64,000 nucleotides of DNA from Spirosoma sp. SC4-14 (GTDB taxonomy: Bacteria > Bacteroidota > Bacteroidia > Cytophagales > Spirosomataceae): NCBI RefSeq assembly GCF_037201965.1, contig NZ_CP147518.1, positions 2,776,001 to 2,840,000 on the forward strand, written 5' to 3'. The notes beneath the pieces were generated by a model. The model was not told where the DNA came from. It saw nothing but the letters and a program-made list of their open reading frames with translations, and did no database searches. How positions within the stretch are numbered: position 1 is the stretch's first letter; every line of letters begins with the position of its first letter. The translations under genes and the position numbers were made by a program. Positions 52,748 to 61,478 of this stretch are shown here, piece by piece.

Positions 52748-54494
52748 CCAGTTCGTTGGGCAAAAAGAAGAAAAAAACGCCACCTACAAAGCCCTCCGAA
52801 AATTACTGGACCTGATTAGCGATGAGCGGAAAACGCTGATTATGGCGTTTGTGGCAGTGCTGATCAATTCGGTGTTAACTCTGGTTGGACCAATGCTGAT
52901 TGGCCGCACCATCGACGAATATGTGGTAACAAAGCAATTTGGTGGCGTGTTGCGTAATGCTGCCTTTCTGTTTGGTATGTATCTGGTAGCCTTTGGCACG
53001 AACTATATGCAAACCCGTCTGATGGGCACTGTTGGTCAGCGAACGCTATTTCGACTGCGCAATGCTGTTTTCAGCAAGTTGCAGGAGTTGCCCGTTGCGT
53101 TCTTTAACCAGAACAAGGCAGGTGACCTTATCTCGCGGGTAAATAACGATACCGACAAACTGAATCAGTTTTTTTCGCAATCGCTGATGCAGTTTGTCAG
53201 TAGCATTGCTATTATGACCGGATCGGGGCTATTTCTGTTGTCTATCGATCTGCCCCTGGGAGCAGCCGCACTGATTCCAGCATTGATCGTATGGATTTTT
53301 ACCAAAGCAACCTCAGCCTGGGTAAAACGGAGAAATGCTCTAAGCCTGAAAAGCATTGGCGGGATGAGTGCCGAAATCCAGGAAAGCCTCGACAATTTTA
53401 AAGTCATTGTTGCTTTTAACCGACGCGATTATTTCCGAAAACGCTTCGATGCCGTTAATCAGCAGAACTACCGGGCTGCTACCAGTGCTGGCCTGGCCAA
53501 CAATGTGTTTATGCCAGTTTATGGTATTGCGGCCAACATGGGGCAATTGATTGTGCTTACGTTTGGCATTTACCTGATTTCGATCGATCGGTTTACAATT
53601 GGTTTGCTGATCAGCTTTCTGTCGTATGTAAATAACTTCTATAACCCATTACGTCAACTGGCTACGTTGTGGTCAGGTTTTCAGATTGCCCTCGCGGGTT
53701 GGGATCGAATTTCTCAACTATTGTCACTGCAAAGCAATCTGCATACAGTCGAAAGTAATGGCAAAGCACTCAATTCGGCCTTATTGGCGTTTGAGAACGT
53801 GTCGTTTAGTTATCCTAATGGCCGCGAAGTGCTTCATAATATCAGCTTTGAACTCGAACGAGGTAAAACCTATGCACTTGTTGGGCCCACCGGTGGTGGA
53901 AAAACAACCACTGCATCGCTGATTGCGCGGCTATATGACCCCAGCAGTGGTATGGTATGGCTCGATGGGAGGGATATTCGGTCCTACAGTGCTCAGGATC
54001 GTACGCAGAAAATTGGCTTCATTTTGCAGGAACCGTTTCTGTTTACCGGAACCGTACGCGATAACATTCTATACGGAAACGAACAATACCAATCGTTTAC
54101 AAATGAGCAGTTGGCGCGGGTAATCCACGACGCTAATCTGGAAGGGCTACTGGAGCGGTTCGACGATGGGCTGGATACGAAAGTGCAGGCTAGTGGCGAT
54201 GCCATCAGTCTGGGACAGCGTCAGCTTATTGCCTTCATGCGAGCCGTATTGCGAAATCCTGATCTGCTGATTCTCGACGAAGCCACCGCGAATATCGACA
54301 CGATTACGGAGCAGTTACTAAGTGAAATTCTGGAAAATCTACCCGAAAAAACAACCCGCATTATCATTGCCCACCGACTCAATACCATTGAGAGTGCCGA
54401 TGAGATCTTTTTCATCAATGCTGGTGAGGTAATCAAAGCCGGATCGTTCAGCGATGCGGTCGATATGCTGCTACACGGAAAACGAGTGAGTTGA
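52731..54494 (+). CDS. ABC exporter half-transporter, active-ATPase subunit
   Basis: A 587-aa half-transporter with six membrane helices (about 35-330) and an ATPase domain. Walker A GPTGGGKTT, Walker B with Glu (E517 in LLILDEAT) and the switch His (H548 in IIAHRLNT) are intact. Its signature is degenerate: ISLGQRQ in place of LSGGQ. Combined with the previous gene, the canonical site uses this subunit's Walker motifs and the other's LSGGQ, while the second site is crippled on both sides. The 17-nt overlap argues for translational coupling. The stop codon is followed by a heptamer repeat. Confidence 0.92.
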   Translation: MNYDLNQFVGQKEEKNATYKALRKLLDLISDERKTLIMAFVAVLINSVLTLVGPMLIGRTIDEYVVTKQFGGVLRNAAFLFGMYLVAFGTNYMQTRLMGTVGQRTLFRLRNAVFSKLQELPVAFFNQNKAGDLISRVNNDTDKLNQFFSQSLMQFVSSIAIMTGSGLFLLSIDLPLGAAALIPALIVWIFTKATSAWVKRRNALSLKSIGGMSAEIQESLDNFKVIVAFNRRDYFRKRFDAVNQQNYRAATSAGLANNVFMPVYGIAANMGQLIVLTFGIYLISIDRFTIGLLISFLSYVNNFYNPLRQLATLWSGFQIALAGWDRISQLLSLQSNLHTVESNGKALNSALLAFENVSFSYPNGREVLHNISFELERGKTYALVGPTGGGKTTTASLIARLYDPSSGMVWLDGRDIRSYSAQDRTQKIGFILQEPFLFTGTVRDNILYGNEQYQSFTNEQLARVIHDANLEGLLERFDDGLDTKVQASGDAISLGQRQLIAFMRAVLRNPDLLILDEATANIDTITEQLLSEILENLPEKTTRIIIAHRLNTIESADEIFFINAGEVIKAGSFSDAVDMLLHGKRVS

Positions 54495-54500
54495 GGTTAT

Positions 54501-54550
54501 TGTCATTAGTCAATGGTCATTGGATAGCCAGCAAATGATCATTGACTATA
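54501..54550. repeat. Heptamer-built inverted repeat (TNRGTCA family) between convergent genes
   Basis: TAGTCAATGGTCATT (54507-54521) pairs with 54534-54548 with one mismatch over a 12-nt loop. The left side carries further 7-nt words (TTAGTCA, ATGGTCA, TTGGATA). It begins 6 nt after the ABC exporter stop codon and ends just before the stop of the convergent hydroxylase gene (54552). Confidence 0.8.
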
Positions 54551-54551
54551 A

Positions 54552-55484
54552 TTATGCAGGTACTTCGGCCTCTTCGGGGGCTTTGATGAGCACTTGTTTC
54601 TTCTCTTCCGCGATTTTTACTGGGCTTCCGAAGATGTAGAAGAGCTTTTTGCGCAACCCTTTGGCATTCCGCACATCGTTGATCATGTCGGCAACTTCGT
54701 GGAAATTGATAATGAGCGGATTCGCCTTGTTAGGAATGTTGGTCGTTATACCATAAATAACCTGCTCTTCTTCGGGCTGGTAGGTGCCAAACATTCGGTC
54801 CCAGAAAATGAACGTTGCGCCAAAGTTTTTGTCGATATATTTTTCCTGCGATCCATGATGAACCCTATGATTCGATGGCGTTGCAAAAATATATTCAACC
54901 CAGGCGGGCATTCGACGAATGTATTCGGTATGTACCCAAAACTGAAACAGAACCGCAATTTGGTTGGTAATGAAGAAAATAATTGGGTGAAAGCCCAGGA
55001 AGGCAACGGGTAGGAAAAAGATGATTTTCAGATGCTGAATCCAGCTAAGCCGGTACGAGACGGTCAGGTTATAATGTTCGCCAGAGTGGTGAACAACGTG
55101 GGTTGCCCACCAGAACCGCTGTTCGTGTGATACGCGGTGCGCCCAGTAACTGAAAAAATCGTAAATGATGTAGCAGGGAATAAGTGTCCACCACTGCAAT
55201 TCCATCCGCCAGGGCAGAAGATTGTAAATCCAGATACATAAGTAAATCAGGCCGAGTTTAAGCCCTGCACTTACAACCAGATTACCGAGCCCAACCAGAA
55301 TAGAGCCAATTGTTTCTTTCTTTTCGTAATGTTCGTGTTCCTGATAATAATTAACGACCATTTCTATTACCGTAAAAAACAGCATGAAAGGTACGGCCCA
55401 TACGATTATATTCGGAATATTTTTCTCAAGGATGTGTACACTATCAAATGGAATTTTATCGGCACCGAATAAGGAAAAAATCAT
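54552..55484 (-). CDS. Sterol desaturase/fatty acid hydroxylase family membrane protein
   Basis: A 310-aa integral membrane diiron oxygenase. His boxes appear in order: HRVSHEQRFWW (HX3H), HVVHHSGEHYN (HX2HH) and SNHRVHHGSQ (HX2HH), within about four to five hydrophobic helices. Family members hydroxylate or desaturate lipid alkyl chains, carotenoids or sterols. The substrate is not determinable. The C-terminal tail (PVKIAEEKKQVLIKAPEEAEV) is charged and cytoplasmic. It converges on the ABC exporter genes across a heptamer repeat. Confidence 0.9.
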   Translation of the reverse strand: MIFSLFGADKIPFDSVHILEKNIPNIIVWAVPFMLFFTVIEMVVNYYQEHEHYEKKETIGSILVGLGNLVVSAGLKLGLIYLCIWIYNLLPWRMELQWWTLIPCYIIYDFFSYWAHRVSHEQRFWWATHVVHHSGEHYNLTVSYRLSWIQHLKIIFFLPVAFLGFHPIIFFITNQIAVLFQFWVHTEYIRRMPAWVEYIFATPSNHRVHHGSQEKYIDKNFGATFIFWDRMFGTYQPEEEQVIYGITTNIPNKANPLIINFHEVADMINDVRNAKGLRKKLFYIFGSPVKIAEEKKQVLIKAPEEAEVPA

Positions 55485-55679
55485 AATAGAAAATTGTCTA
55501 TAGGGGCAGTAGAATATCTTCGTTGGTCTAGTATAACGCTTTTCAATGGACTACTGCCGTCCATTGTCTGAAAATTATAATATAAACTTCATAAAGTTAT
55601 AATTAATTGCGTTTTAATCCAGATTACTAACAGGCTACGGGCCAAATCACAATTCCTGTCAGAAGTCGCCCATGAGCGT

Positions 55680-55687
55680 TAACTTTG
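55680..55687 (+). promoter_or_regulatory. Bacteroidota -7 element before a lipoprotein gene
   Basis: TAACTTTG matches TAnnTTTG 20 nt before the ATG at 55707. No good -33 TTG is seen at 19-21 nt. Confidence 0.4.
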
Positions 55688-55706
55688 TTGGATCAATCAT
55701 AGAATC

Positions 55707-56282
55707 ATGAACAAACAGTACGGCATTGTTTTTCTGTTAGGCATTGCGCTATTTTTTCAGAATTGTGGAGACACAAAACAAACTAAAGAAGAAGCTAGTG
55801 GCTCAACCAACGCAACAGCCGCAACCACCGATGTACCCATTACTGATCGGTTAGCTGAATTAGGGTTAAATGCCAATAACGACTGGCGGGGTGTCAACCT
55901 GGGCGACGATTTTGCCGAGGTGAAAAGCACCGAAAAGGCCGAGTTGTTTGAAAACGACGAAAAACATGCAGGCTATACCGTCGAATTCAAAAATCTCGAA
56001 TCGGCTGATATGTTGTATTACCAGGCCAATCAGAAAGTTTCGGCCATTGAAGTCGATTTATACCTGAATAGCCGACCATCGGTTGATGGATTCCAGAAAG
56101 ACTTGGGAGCTTATTTTAATGCCCGCTATGGAACAGGAAAGCCGAGTGGCAACGGAATGGTATGGACCGGCCCCAAAGGCCAGTCCATTTTGCTGAAAGA
56201 TGTTTCGAAAGGCAAAGATTTTGGGCTAAAAATCAGCATGGAATCTACTGGCAACGGAACCGCCACCGCTTTGGCCAAATAA
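55707..56282 (+). CDS. Lipoprotein of unknown function
   Basis: A 191-aa predicted lipoprotein: MNKQYGIVFLLGIALFFQNCGD, with the lipidated Cys near residue 20. A Thr/Ala-rich linker (TNATAATTDVPI) leads to a compact domain with LGDDFAEVKSTEK, YTVEFKNLESADMLYYQ, AIEVDLYLNS and GLKISMEST, which reads as alternating strands. I do not recognise the family. It ends 5 nt from the stop of the convergent next gene, with no room for a terminator between them. Confidence 0.65.
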   Translation: MNKQYGIVFLLGIALFFQNCGDTKQTKEEASGSTNATAATTDVPITDRLAELGLNANNDWRGVNLGDDFAEVKSTEKAELFENDEKHAGYTVEFKNLESADMLYYQANQKVSAIEVDLYLNSRPSVDGFQKDLGAYFNARYGTGKPSGNGMVWTGPKGQSILLKDVSKGKDFGLKISMESTGNGTATALAK

Positions 56283-56287
56283 GTAGT

Positions 56288-57436
56288 CTAGGGATAATAG
56301 CCCCATACCTCTCGGGTAGTGGTTATTGGCTTCGTAACAACCCAGGGAACGGTAAATTCGTCTAACAGCATACGTCCTTTCATGCGCTCTTCGGGTAGTT
56401 GATTGACTGGAACATGAGCCCCCGATTGTTCTTTTTTATTGGTATAGGTAAACGTAACAGGCAATACATACGAACCTCGATAAGTGGGGTCGAGGTTTGG
56501 TAGTTTTTCCAGTGCCTTCTGAACTTCCTGAGCAAAACCAAAACCGGCATTGGTTGGACTCAGGATGGTTACATTCCGTACAATACCCTGCGAATCGATC
56601 TCAAATCCGGCATAAACCCGGCTATAAATTCCCTGATTCCCAACCCAGGCTGGGTAAATGATCTGGCTATGTAACGATTGGGTAAACAGCGAATTCTGAC
56701 TGAGCGGGGAAGAGCCAACCCGAGCTGCGGCTACCAGCGAATCGTAAGCATTGATTACGTCGATCACGTCAAACTGGCTAAGGGCCCCGTTGGGAATTTT
56801 AGGAGCTATGGCTTCTGATTGATCATAAAATGCTTCCAATAGCGATTTTTTTGTTAAACTAATTAATTCTGGACGGGCATCTCCTTTGCGGATGTAATGG
56901 TTTGTTAGAGTACGGTAAACTCCCTGGAGGTTCAGTTCCCGATTGTGCCGGTTGCCCAGCGCATCGGTACTATTCATGGGCTCCAACTGTTTTGTTGTGC
57001 TTTGCAGAAGCTGGGTTGGGCCGTTGTGCAGAACCTTGGCATAGAGTCGATAATCGATTCCGAGTAAATTATTTCGTTGGCGAACGTATTCCGTTCCATC
57101 GATTGTAAACACTTCCGGCGTAATGATTTTTGTTGTAGAGTCTTCACCTAGCTGGCAGAATACTTCATTCGTAGCCATATTATAGGCGATCCGACAGGCA
57201 ATTGGTTTTCCCGAACGGTCCAGTTGAATTGTACCTTCCTGCCAGATGGGATAGTTTAAAAAAGGGCTACCGATGTAAACAACCTGATTGTAGGCGGTCG
57301 ATTTGATTGTAGTGGCACCATACGTATCGACGCTGGTCAATAGCTGTCCTTTTTCGTCCTTGTAGACCTTATACTGTCCAAAGCCATTGGCTAGTGAGCA
57401 GGCCAGTGTAATCAGTACTAGAAAAAATCGAATCAT
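56288..57436 (-). CDS. Secreted protein with TonB C-terminal-like domain
   Basis: A 382-aa exported protein (signal MIRFFLVLITLACSLANGFGQ). Residues ~35-130 contain short beta-rich segments like MORN/antitoxin-type repeats (YKVYKDEKGQLL, GTIQLDRSGKPIACRIA). Residues ~255-335 resemble a TonB_C fold: IYPAWVGNQGIYSRVYAGFEI, SQGIVRNVTILSP and FAQEVQKALEKLPNLDP. In Bacteroidota such isolated TonB_C-like domains occur in envelope proteins without a role as energy transducer. No membrane anchor other than the signal is seen. Confidence 0.68.
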   Translation of the reverse strand: MIRFFLVLITLACSLANGFGQYKVYKDEKGQLLTSVDTYGATTIKSTAYNQVVYIGSPFLNYPIWQEGTIQLDRSGKPIACRIAYNMATNEVFCQLGEDSTTKIITPEVFTIDGTEYVRQRNNLLGIDYRLYAKVLHNGPTQLLQSTTKQLEPMNSTDALGNRHNRELNLQGVYRTLTNHYIRKGDARPELISLTKKSLLEAFYDQSEAIAPKIPNGALSQFDVIDVINAYDSLVAAARVGSSPLSQNSLFTQSLHSQIIYPAWVGNQGIYSRVYAGFEIDSQGIVRNVTILSPTNAGFGFAQEVQKALEKLPNLDPTYRGSYVLPVTFTYTNKKEQSGAHVPVNQLPEERMKGRMLLDEFTVPWVVTKPITTTREVWGYYP

Positions 57437-57474
57437 GGTAGTGGAGTGATTTAGATGAAGATTTAGCTGTGAAA

Positions 57475-58836
57475 TTAAGGGAGTAGCTGCGATGGGGATG
57501 TATCCCGAAAATGAAGAAGTATATCGAATCGGCCTTTCAGAGCTGTTACACTGTAATATTGAGATGCCTTACTTTGATCAAAAGTGGCTCCTACCTCCAG
57601 CAAGGGAGAATTGGTATCTAGCCAGCTTTTTATCGTCGGATCTAGTTGACCCTGATTTAAATTCAGCCCGAAGTTGACATACTTTACCTTTCCAAACAGA
57701 TTATTAAAGGAGGTTTTGACATCGCCCGTGTGTGCCGATAATTGAGTAAGAGGGGCATTGCTAGCCGATGCATCACGAACCGTGAAGGTTCCATTTGTAA
57801 ATAAAGTGCAAATAGTAAGATACTTATCCTTTAGCTGATTTTTAAGATAGCCTCCCATAGAAGGCTGATTACAAGAGCCATTGGAGAGAGATGAGATATG
57901 GTAGTTATGGGCCCATAAACTGACCTTGTCTATATGCATATTCGTTAACATCCACTGAACATTTTCCGCCATGTACTTATCTCGCTTGATAAAATAATTA
58001 CAGTTGTCTCCACTCGTCAAATCTTGTAGCTGGATCAGGATACGAGCGGCCTGCCTGGCTATTTCGTAGTCTTGTTGGCCTCCCTGGCTAGCCCATTTGT
58101 TCTCATTTCTTACAAATGAATTATAGAGACTTTGTATCTGCTGACCATACTGTTGTCGAATTGAATCAGTGGCTGAGCTGTTAGCCGTAAGTTTATACAA
58201 GCTGGACAATGAATCAGCTTTTGGTAAGGAAAGAGGATCAACTTTGCTCAGAAACTCTCTAATCAGGGGAAATTCATCATCGGCATATTGGCAATCAAAG
58301 CCATAGAACGATAATTGCTGATTAGCCGATTTAGTCATGTTATACTCCTTCATCCACTGAAGAAGCTCACGAACTTCATCAGTAGACCACGTCCAGAAAT
58401 ACATACTTTTAGCGGCATCTGTAGCCGACGCTAGGTTTGAGGTTTGGCCGTGAAGAAATCGGTTAACAATAACCGAGCGTCCGAAATTAGCTTCAAAAGC
58501 GATTGTCTGAAAGCCATGTTTTTGTACCAGATACCGGAACAGGCGATCTTTCATTTGAAAAAACTCGCGGGTGCCGTGAGTGCCTTCGCCCATACCGACA
58601 AGCTGAGCTTTAGCTAAAAGCGTGTCCAGTGGCGATAGGTCTGTAAAATCTCTGGACGGGTTAGCATCCTGAATAGGAAAAATAACATTGTTTAAAGCTT
58701 GAACGGTAGCAATTTGATCTGTAGATAGATCTTGAAGTGGGTCAGGAGTTGTTGATTTGCAGCCGATTAATAGCAGGCAATAGCTAAGAAAACAGCAAAT
58801 TGTTGTCACTCGTGCATTATTGATATAGTTATACAT
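57475..58836 (-). CDS. Erythromycin-esterase-family lipoprotein
   Basis: A 453-aa protein; ATG 58836 is chosen because it gives MYNYINNARVTTICCFLSYCLLLIGCKS, a lipoprotein signal with L-I-G-C. The mature part is of the erythromycin esterase fold: LVGMGEGTHGTREFFQMKDRLF (catalytic-site Glu and His), TIAFEANFGRS (second Glu), LLQWMKEYN, YGFDCQYA and LWAHNYHIS (His). All conserved family positions appear present. Unlike soluble Ere enzymes it should be membrane anchored. Macrolide hydrolysis is possible but unproven; many family members have other substrates. Downstream genes are unrelated. Confidence 0.84.
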   Translation of the reverse strand: MYNYINNARVTTICCFLSYCLLLIGCKSTTPDPLQDLSTDQIATVQALNNVIFPIQDANPSRDFTDLSPLDTLLAKAQLVGMGEGTHGTREFFQMKDRLFRYLVQKHGFQTIAFEANFGRSVIVNRFLHGQTSNLASATDAAKSMYFWTWSTDEVRELLQWMKEYNMTKSANQQLSFYGFDCQYADDEFPLIREFLSKVDPLSLPKADSLSSLYKLTANSSATDSIRQQYGQQIQSLYNSFVRNENKWASQGGQQDYEIARQAARILIQLQDLTSGDNCNYFIKRDKYMAENVQWMLTNMHIDKVSLWAHNYHISSLSNGSCNQPSMGGYLKNQLKDKYLTICTLFTNGTFTVRDASASNAPLTQLSAHTGDVKTSFNNLFGKVKYVNFGLNLNQGQLDPTIKSWLDTNSPLLEVGATFDQSKASQYYSVTALKGRFDILLHFRDTSPSQLLP

Positions 58837-58903
58837 TGCACAGATGAGGTTAACGGTAAAACGTTGGTTAACTGTCATAGGTGGAAAAACGCTATTCCAG
58901 GGA

Positions 58904-59497
58904 TTAATTGACGATCAGAGAGGCATCATCCATGTAAGCTGTCCCTGTTGTTTTCGGTAGAAAAACTAAGAATATGTATAGGTAATCAGTGTTAGCAGGA
59001 AATGAATCTAACCTAACAGTGTATTCGGTAAATGCATCGCTACTCCCTGAAATTACGGTTGTCCCTTGAGTGGTTGTAAAAAAAGTTGATTTGCCTGCCG
59101 CAATGTTGTCTCCCCGCATGGCTACAGAAATTCCGTTGCCTTGAACATTTACAGTTTTGATTTTAATTTTTAGGGTTAGTTTGGCCCCGGTGGAAATAGT
59201 GCCGCCTAAAAGGCGCTGATAGAGATAAGAAAATGTGGTGTCATTTTTGACTGCGTCACACTTTAGTTTAATAGAGTGGGTAGGCGAGCTGGCCGCTTCT
59301 GTTGTGTATTCTGTCGTATAATTATTGGGGTTTGAATTCAGGTTGCTTCCAAAACCGAAACCCCAATCATTCCATGGACTGGCTTCCATATCACCATTTT
59401 GGATAAGATTAAGCTGAGGCTGAACATCGTTCTTTTTGCAGGAGTTGAACAACGTAACAATAACGATCAGGGATAGGAGTAGTGTAGTATTTTTCAT
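58904..59497 (-). CDS. Lipoprotein with carbohydrate-binding-like beta domain
   Basis: A 197-aa lipoprotein. ATG 59497 gives MKNTTLLLSLIVIVTLFNSCKK, lipobox L-F-N-S-C; an upstream in-frame ATG at 59575 adds a non-signal stretch. The mature domain starts NLIQNGDMEASPWNDWGFG, the usual opening of jelly-roll CBM-like domains, and goes on with LTLKIKIKTVNVQGNGISVAM and YTVRLDSFPANTDYLYIFLVF, all beta. It may bind sugars or serve as a surface adhesin; there is no catalytic motif. Confidence 0.72.
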   Translation of the reverse strand: MKNTTLLLSLIVIVTLFNSCKKNDVQPQLNLIQNGDMEASPWNDWGFGFGSNLNSNPNNYTTEYTTEAASSPTHSIKLKCDAVKNDTTFSYLYQRLLGGTISTGAKLTLKIKIKTVNVQGNGISVAMRGDNIAAGKSTFFTTTQGTTVISGSSDAFTEYTVRLDSFPANTDYLYIFLVFLPKTTGTAYMDDASLIVN

Positions 59498-59740
59498 GGC
59501 CACATCAATTTGGTTGTAGCTACCTATTGATGTGGCTAAATTATATGAATATTTACTTAGTCTGGAAAAAGACAATTAAATAGTTATTAAATTAAATTTG
59601 AGGCAGCTGTTTGACATCAATCTGGATTGATTCTGGTCTACAAAGTCCTCGAATAAGCTCTATGAAGGTCTGGAATTTCACGATTGACAAATTAAAGTAT
59701 TGGTACTACTTTGGTACAGGATCGCATACGAATTGAAGTT

Positions 59741-60091
59741 GTGAAGACAGTTGTCTATCTGGTGATTTTGATTGTTACCACATTTTCATGCCATAAGCCG
59801 GAGCCGGAAGCGGCTGTGAATTATGGTTGTGATTGTCAGGGTACACCCAGGCTAGTGCTTACCAATGCTTTGGCAATCCATAATCAAGGGATAATTCAGC
59901 TATTGAATGTGGATGAGATTAAGCGGGGTGAGGTGTCAGGTGTAGCAACGTACTGCAATCCTGAATTTTTGACAGGAAAAGTAAATGATATAGATACTGT
60001 TTTTGTAAGTGGTAATCTACGGGCTGTCTGCAACTATGGCGACTGGAATTATATGCCCAAACTCGAAGTGCTAGCCATCAGAAGAAAATAA
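59741..60091 (+). CDS. Small lipoprotein with a probable GTG start
   Basis: A 116-aa lipoprotein. GTG at 59741 starts MKTVVYLVILIVTTFSCHK, a clear lipobox (T-F-S-C). No ATG is available in a suitable place, and the longer frame from the TTG at 59711 adds ten charged residues before the signal. The mature part has four further Cys (YGCDCQG, ATYCNPEF, RAVCNYG), which could form two disulfides in the periplasm. I do not recognise the family. A strong hairpin lies downstream. Confidence 0.6.
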   Translation: MKTVVYLVILIVTTFSCHKPEPEAAVNYGCDCQGTPRLVLTNALAIHNQGIIQLLNVDEIKRGEVSGVATYCNPEFLTGKVNDIDTVFVSGNLRAVCNYGDWNYMPKLEVLAIRRK

Positions 60092-60147
60092 TTGCTGATA
60101 TTGGGCTCCTACAGGAAGCCGTAATGTGTCGAGCTACAAAAGAAACA

Positions 60148-60203
60148 AGCAGAGTCCGTATAAAAACACAAAGCCTGTGCTGTGTTTTTATACGGACTCT
60201 GCT
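60148..60203. terminator. Perfect 23-bp terminator hairpin between convergent genes
   Basis: Positions 60148-60170 are exactly complementary to 60181-60203 over a 10-nt loop; the stem includes AGAGTCCGTATAAAAACACA. It lies between the GTG-start lipoprotein and the ilvE stop (60244) and can serve both strands. Confidence 0.85.
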
Positions 60204-60243
60204 ATGCCTAAATGGGTTTGTTTTAGTAGAAAAGCCCTAAAAA

Positions 60244-61314
60244 CTACACTTTATACATCCAACCGAAGCTATCTTCGATTTTACCGGTGCGCAGATCTGA
60301 CAAATAATTTCTGACCCGAATAGCGAAAGAATCTTCCGGTGCAAATTCAGGTAGCATATAATCTTTGCCGTTGTAGCCAATCAGTGAATAGGGCGATGAA
60401 CCCACGGCCGTTCCGGCACCGAAGGCTTCGGTTAAACGACCACTTTCAATACCATTGATCACTTCCTCAATCGAGACCAACCGCTCTTCAACGGTCATGC
60501 CCCAGCTACGGGCAATCTGCAAAATCGAATCACGGGTAACACCTTTCAGAATCGAGTCCGACGTAGCTGGCGTTACCAGCTTACCATCGATAATGAACAT
60601 GATATTCATCGTGCCTGATTCTTCAATGTATTTGTGCTCGCGGGCATCGGTCCAGATCAGCTGATCGTAGCCTTGTTGCTGAGCCAGCAGAGTTGGATAC
60701 AGCGACCCTGCGTAGTTGCCGGCACATTTCGCATAACCCACACCACCCGGAGCCGACCGAATGTATTCGGTTTCGACCTTAAGCTTCGGTGGGTTTGAAT
60801 AGTAGGCACCAACCGGACAGGTGAAAATGCAGAACCGATAGGTTTTCGACGGAGCTACACCCAGATATGTGTCTGTAGCAAACATATAGGGCCGTACATA
60901 CAATGAGCTGTCGGGCGTGTTAGGCACCCAGTCTGCATCAACGCGAAGCAGGGCCTCCAAGCCACCCATAAATACTTCTTCGGGCAGGGTGGCCATGCAC
61001 ATCCGTTTGGCCGACTCATTCATCCGTTCGAAGTTGGAATAGGGCCGAAACAGCATTACCTCGCCTGCATCATTTTTGAAGGCTTTCATGCCTTCAAAAA
61101 TAGACTGACCGTAGTGTAGCGACGACAGAGCGGGGCTTAGCGTAAAGTTGTCGAACGGCACAATCATTAGATTCTGCCATTGACCGTCTATAAAGTCGGC
61201 CACAAACATGTGATCCGAGAAATGTTTTCCGAAAGGCAGATGATTAAAATCTACCTCCTGAATCCGGGAGCGTTCCGCTTTCCGTAATTCAATTTGTAAG
61301 ACGTCTGTCGTCAT
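60244..61314 (-). CDS. ilvE: Branched-chain amino acid aminotransferase
   Basis: A PLP-dependent fold-type IV enzyme for the last step of Leu, Ile and Val synthesis. The 356-aa product has FTLSPALSSLHYGQSIFEGMKAF, ALLRVDADWVP, YVRPYMFATD, GGVGYAKCAGNYAG (the Lys of GYAKCAGN binds PLP) and TEAFGAGTAVGSSP. ATG 61314 (MTTDVLQIELRKAERSRIQEVDF) is used because the upstream extension to 61401 contains a -7 promoter element at 61363-61370. A hairpin terminates the gene. Confidence 0.95.
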   Translation of the reverse strand: MTTDVLQIELRKAERSRIQEVDFNHLPFGKHFSDHMFVADFIDGQWQNLMIVPFDNFTLSPALSSLHYGQSIFEGMKAFKNDAGEVMLFRPYSNFERMNESAKRMCMATLPEEVFMGGLEALLRVDADWVPNTPDSSLYVRPYMFATDTYLGVAPSKTYRFCIFTCPVGAYYSNPPKLKVETEYIRSAPGGVGYAKCAGNYAGSLYPTLLAQQQGYDQLIWTDAREHKYIEESGTMNIMFIIDGKLVTPATSDSILKGVTRDSILQIARSWGMTVEERLVSIEEVINGIESGRLTEAFGAGTAVGSSPYSLIGYNGKDYMLPEFAPEDSFAIRVRNYLSDLRTGKIEDSFGWMYKV

Positions 61315-61362
61315 AATCAGGGTATTGGCTAATGACTTAGGGGCTTTTACTACCACCTGCGA

Positions 61363-61370
61363 CAAAGCTA
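61363..61370 (-). promoter_or_regulatory. Bacteroidota -7 element for ilvE
   Basis: TAGCTTTG on the reverse strand matches TAnnTTTG 49 nt before the chosen ATG at 61314. Being inside the longer reading frame, it supports the internal start. No -33 TTG was seen at the expected spacing. Confidence 0.45.
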
Positions 61371-61478
61371 AAAAATTAGATTGAGTTAATTTAGTTGTCA
61401 AGACAACTTTTTTTTGTGAGCCTTATTTTGCGGGCTGACTATTGCGCCTAAACGCGCTACTGGCAGTTGGTTTTGGAG

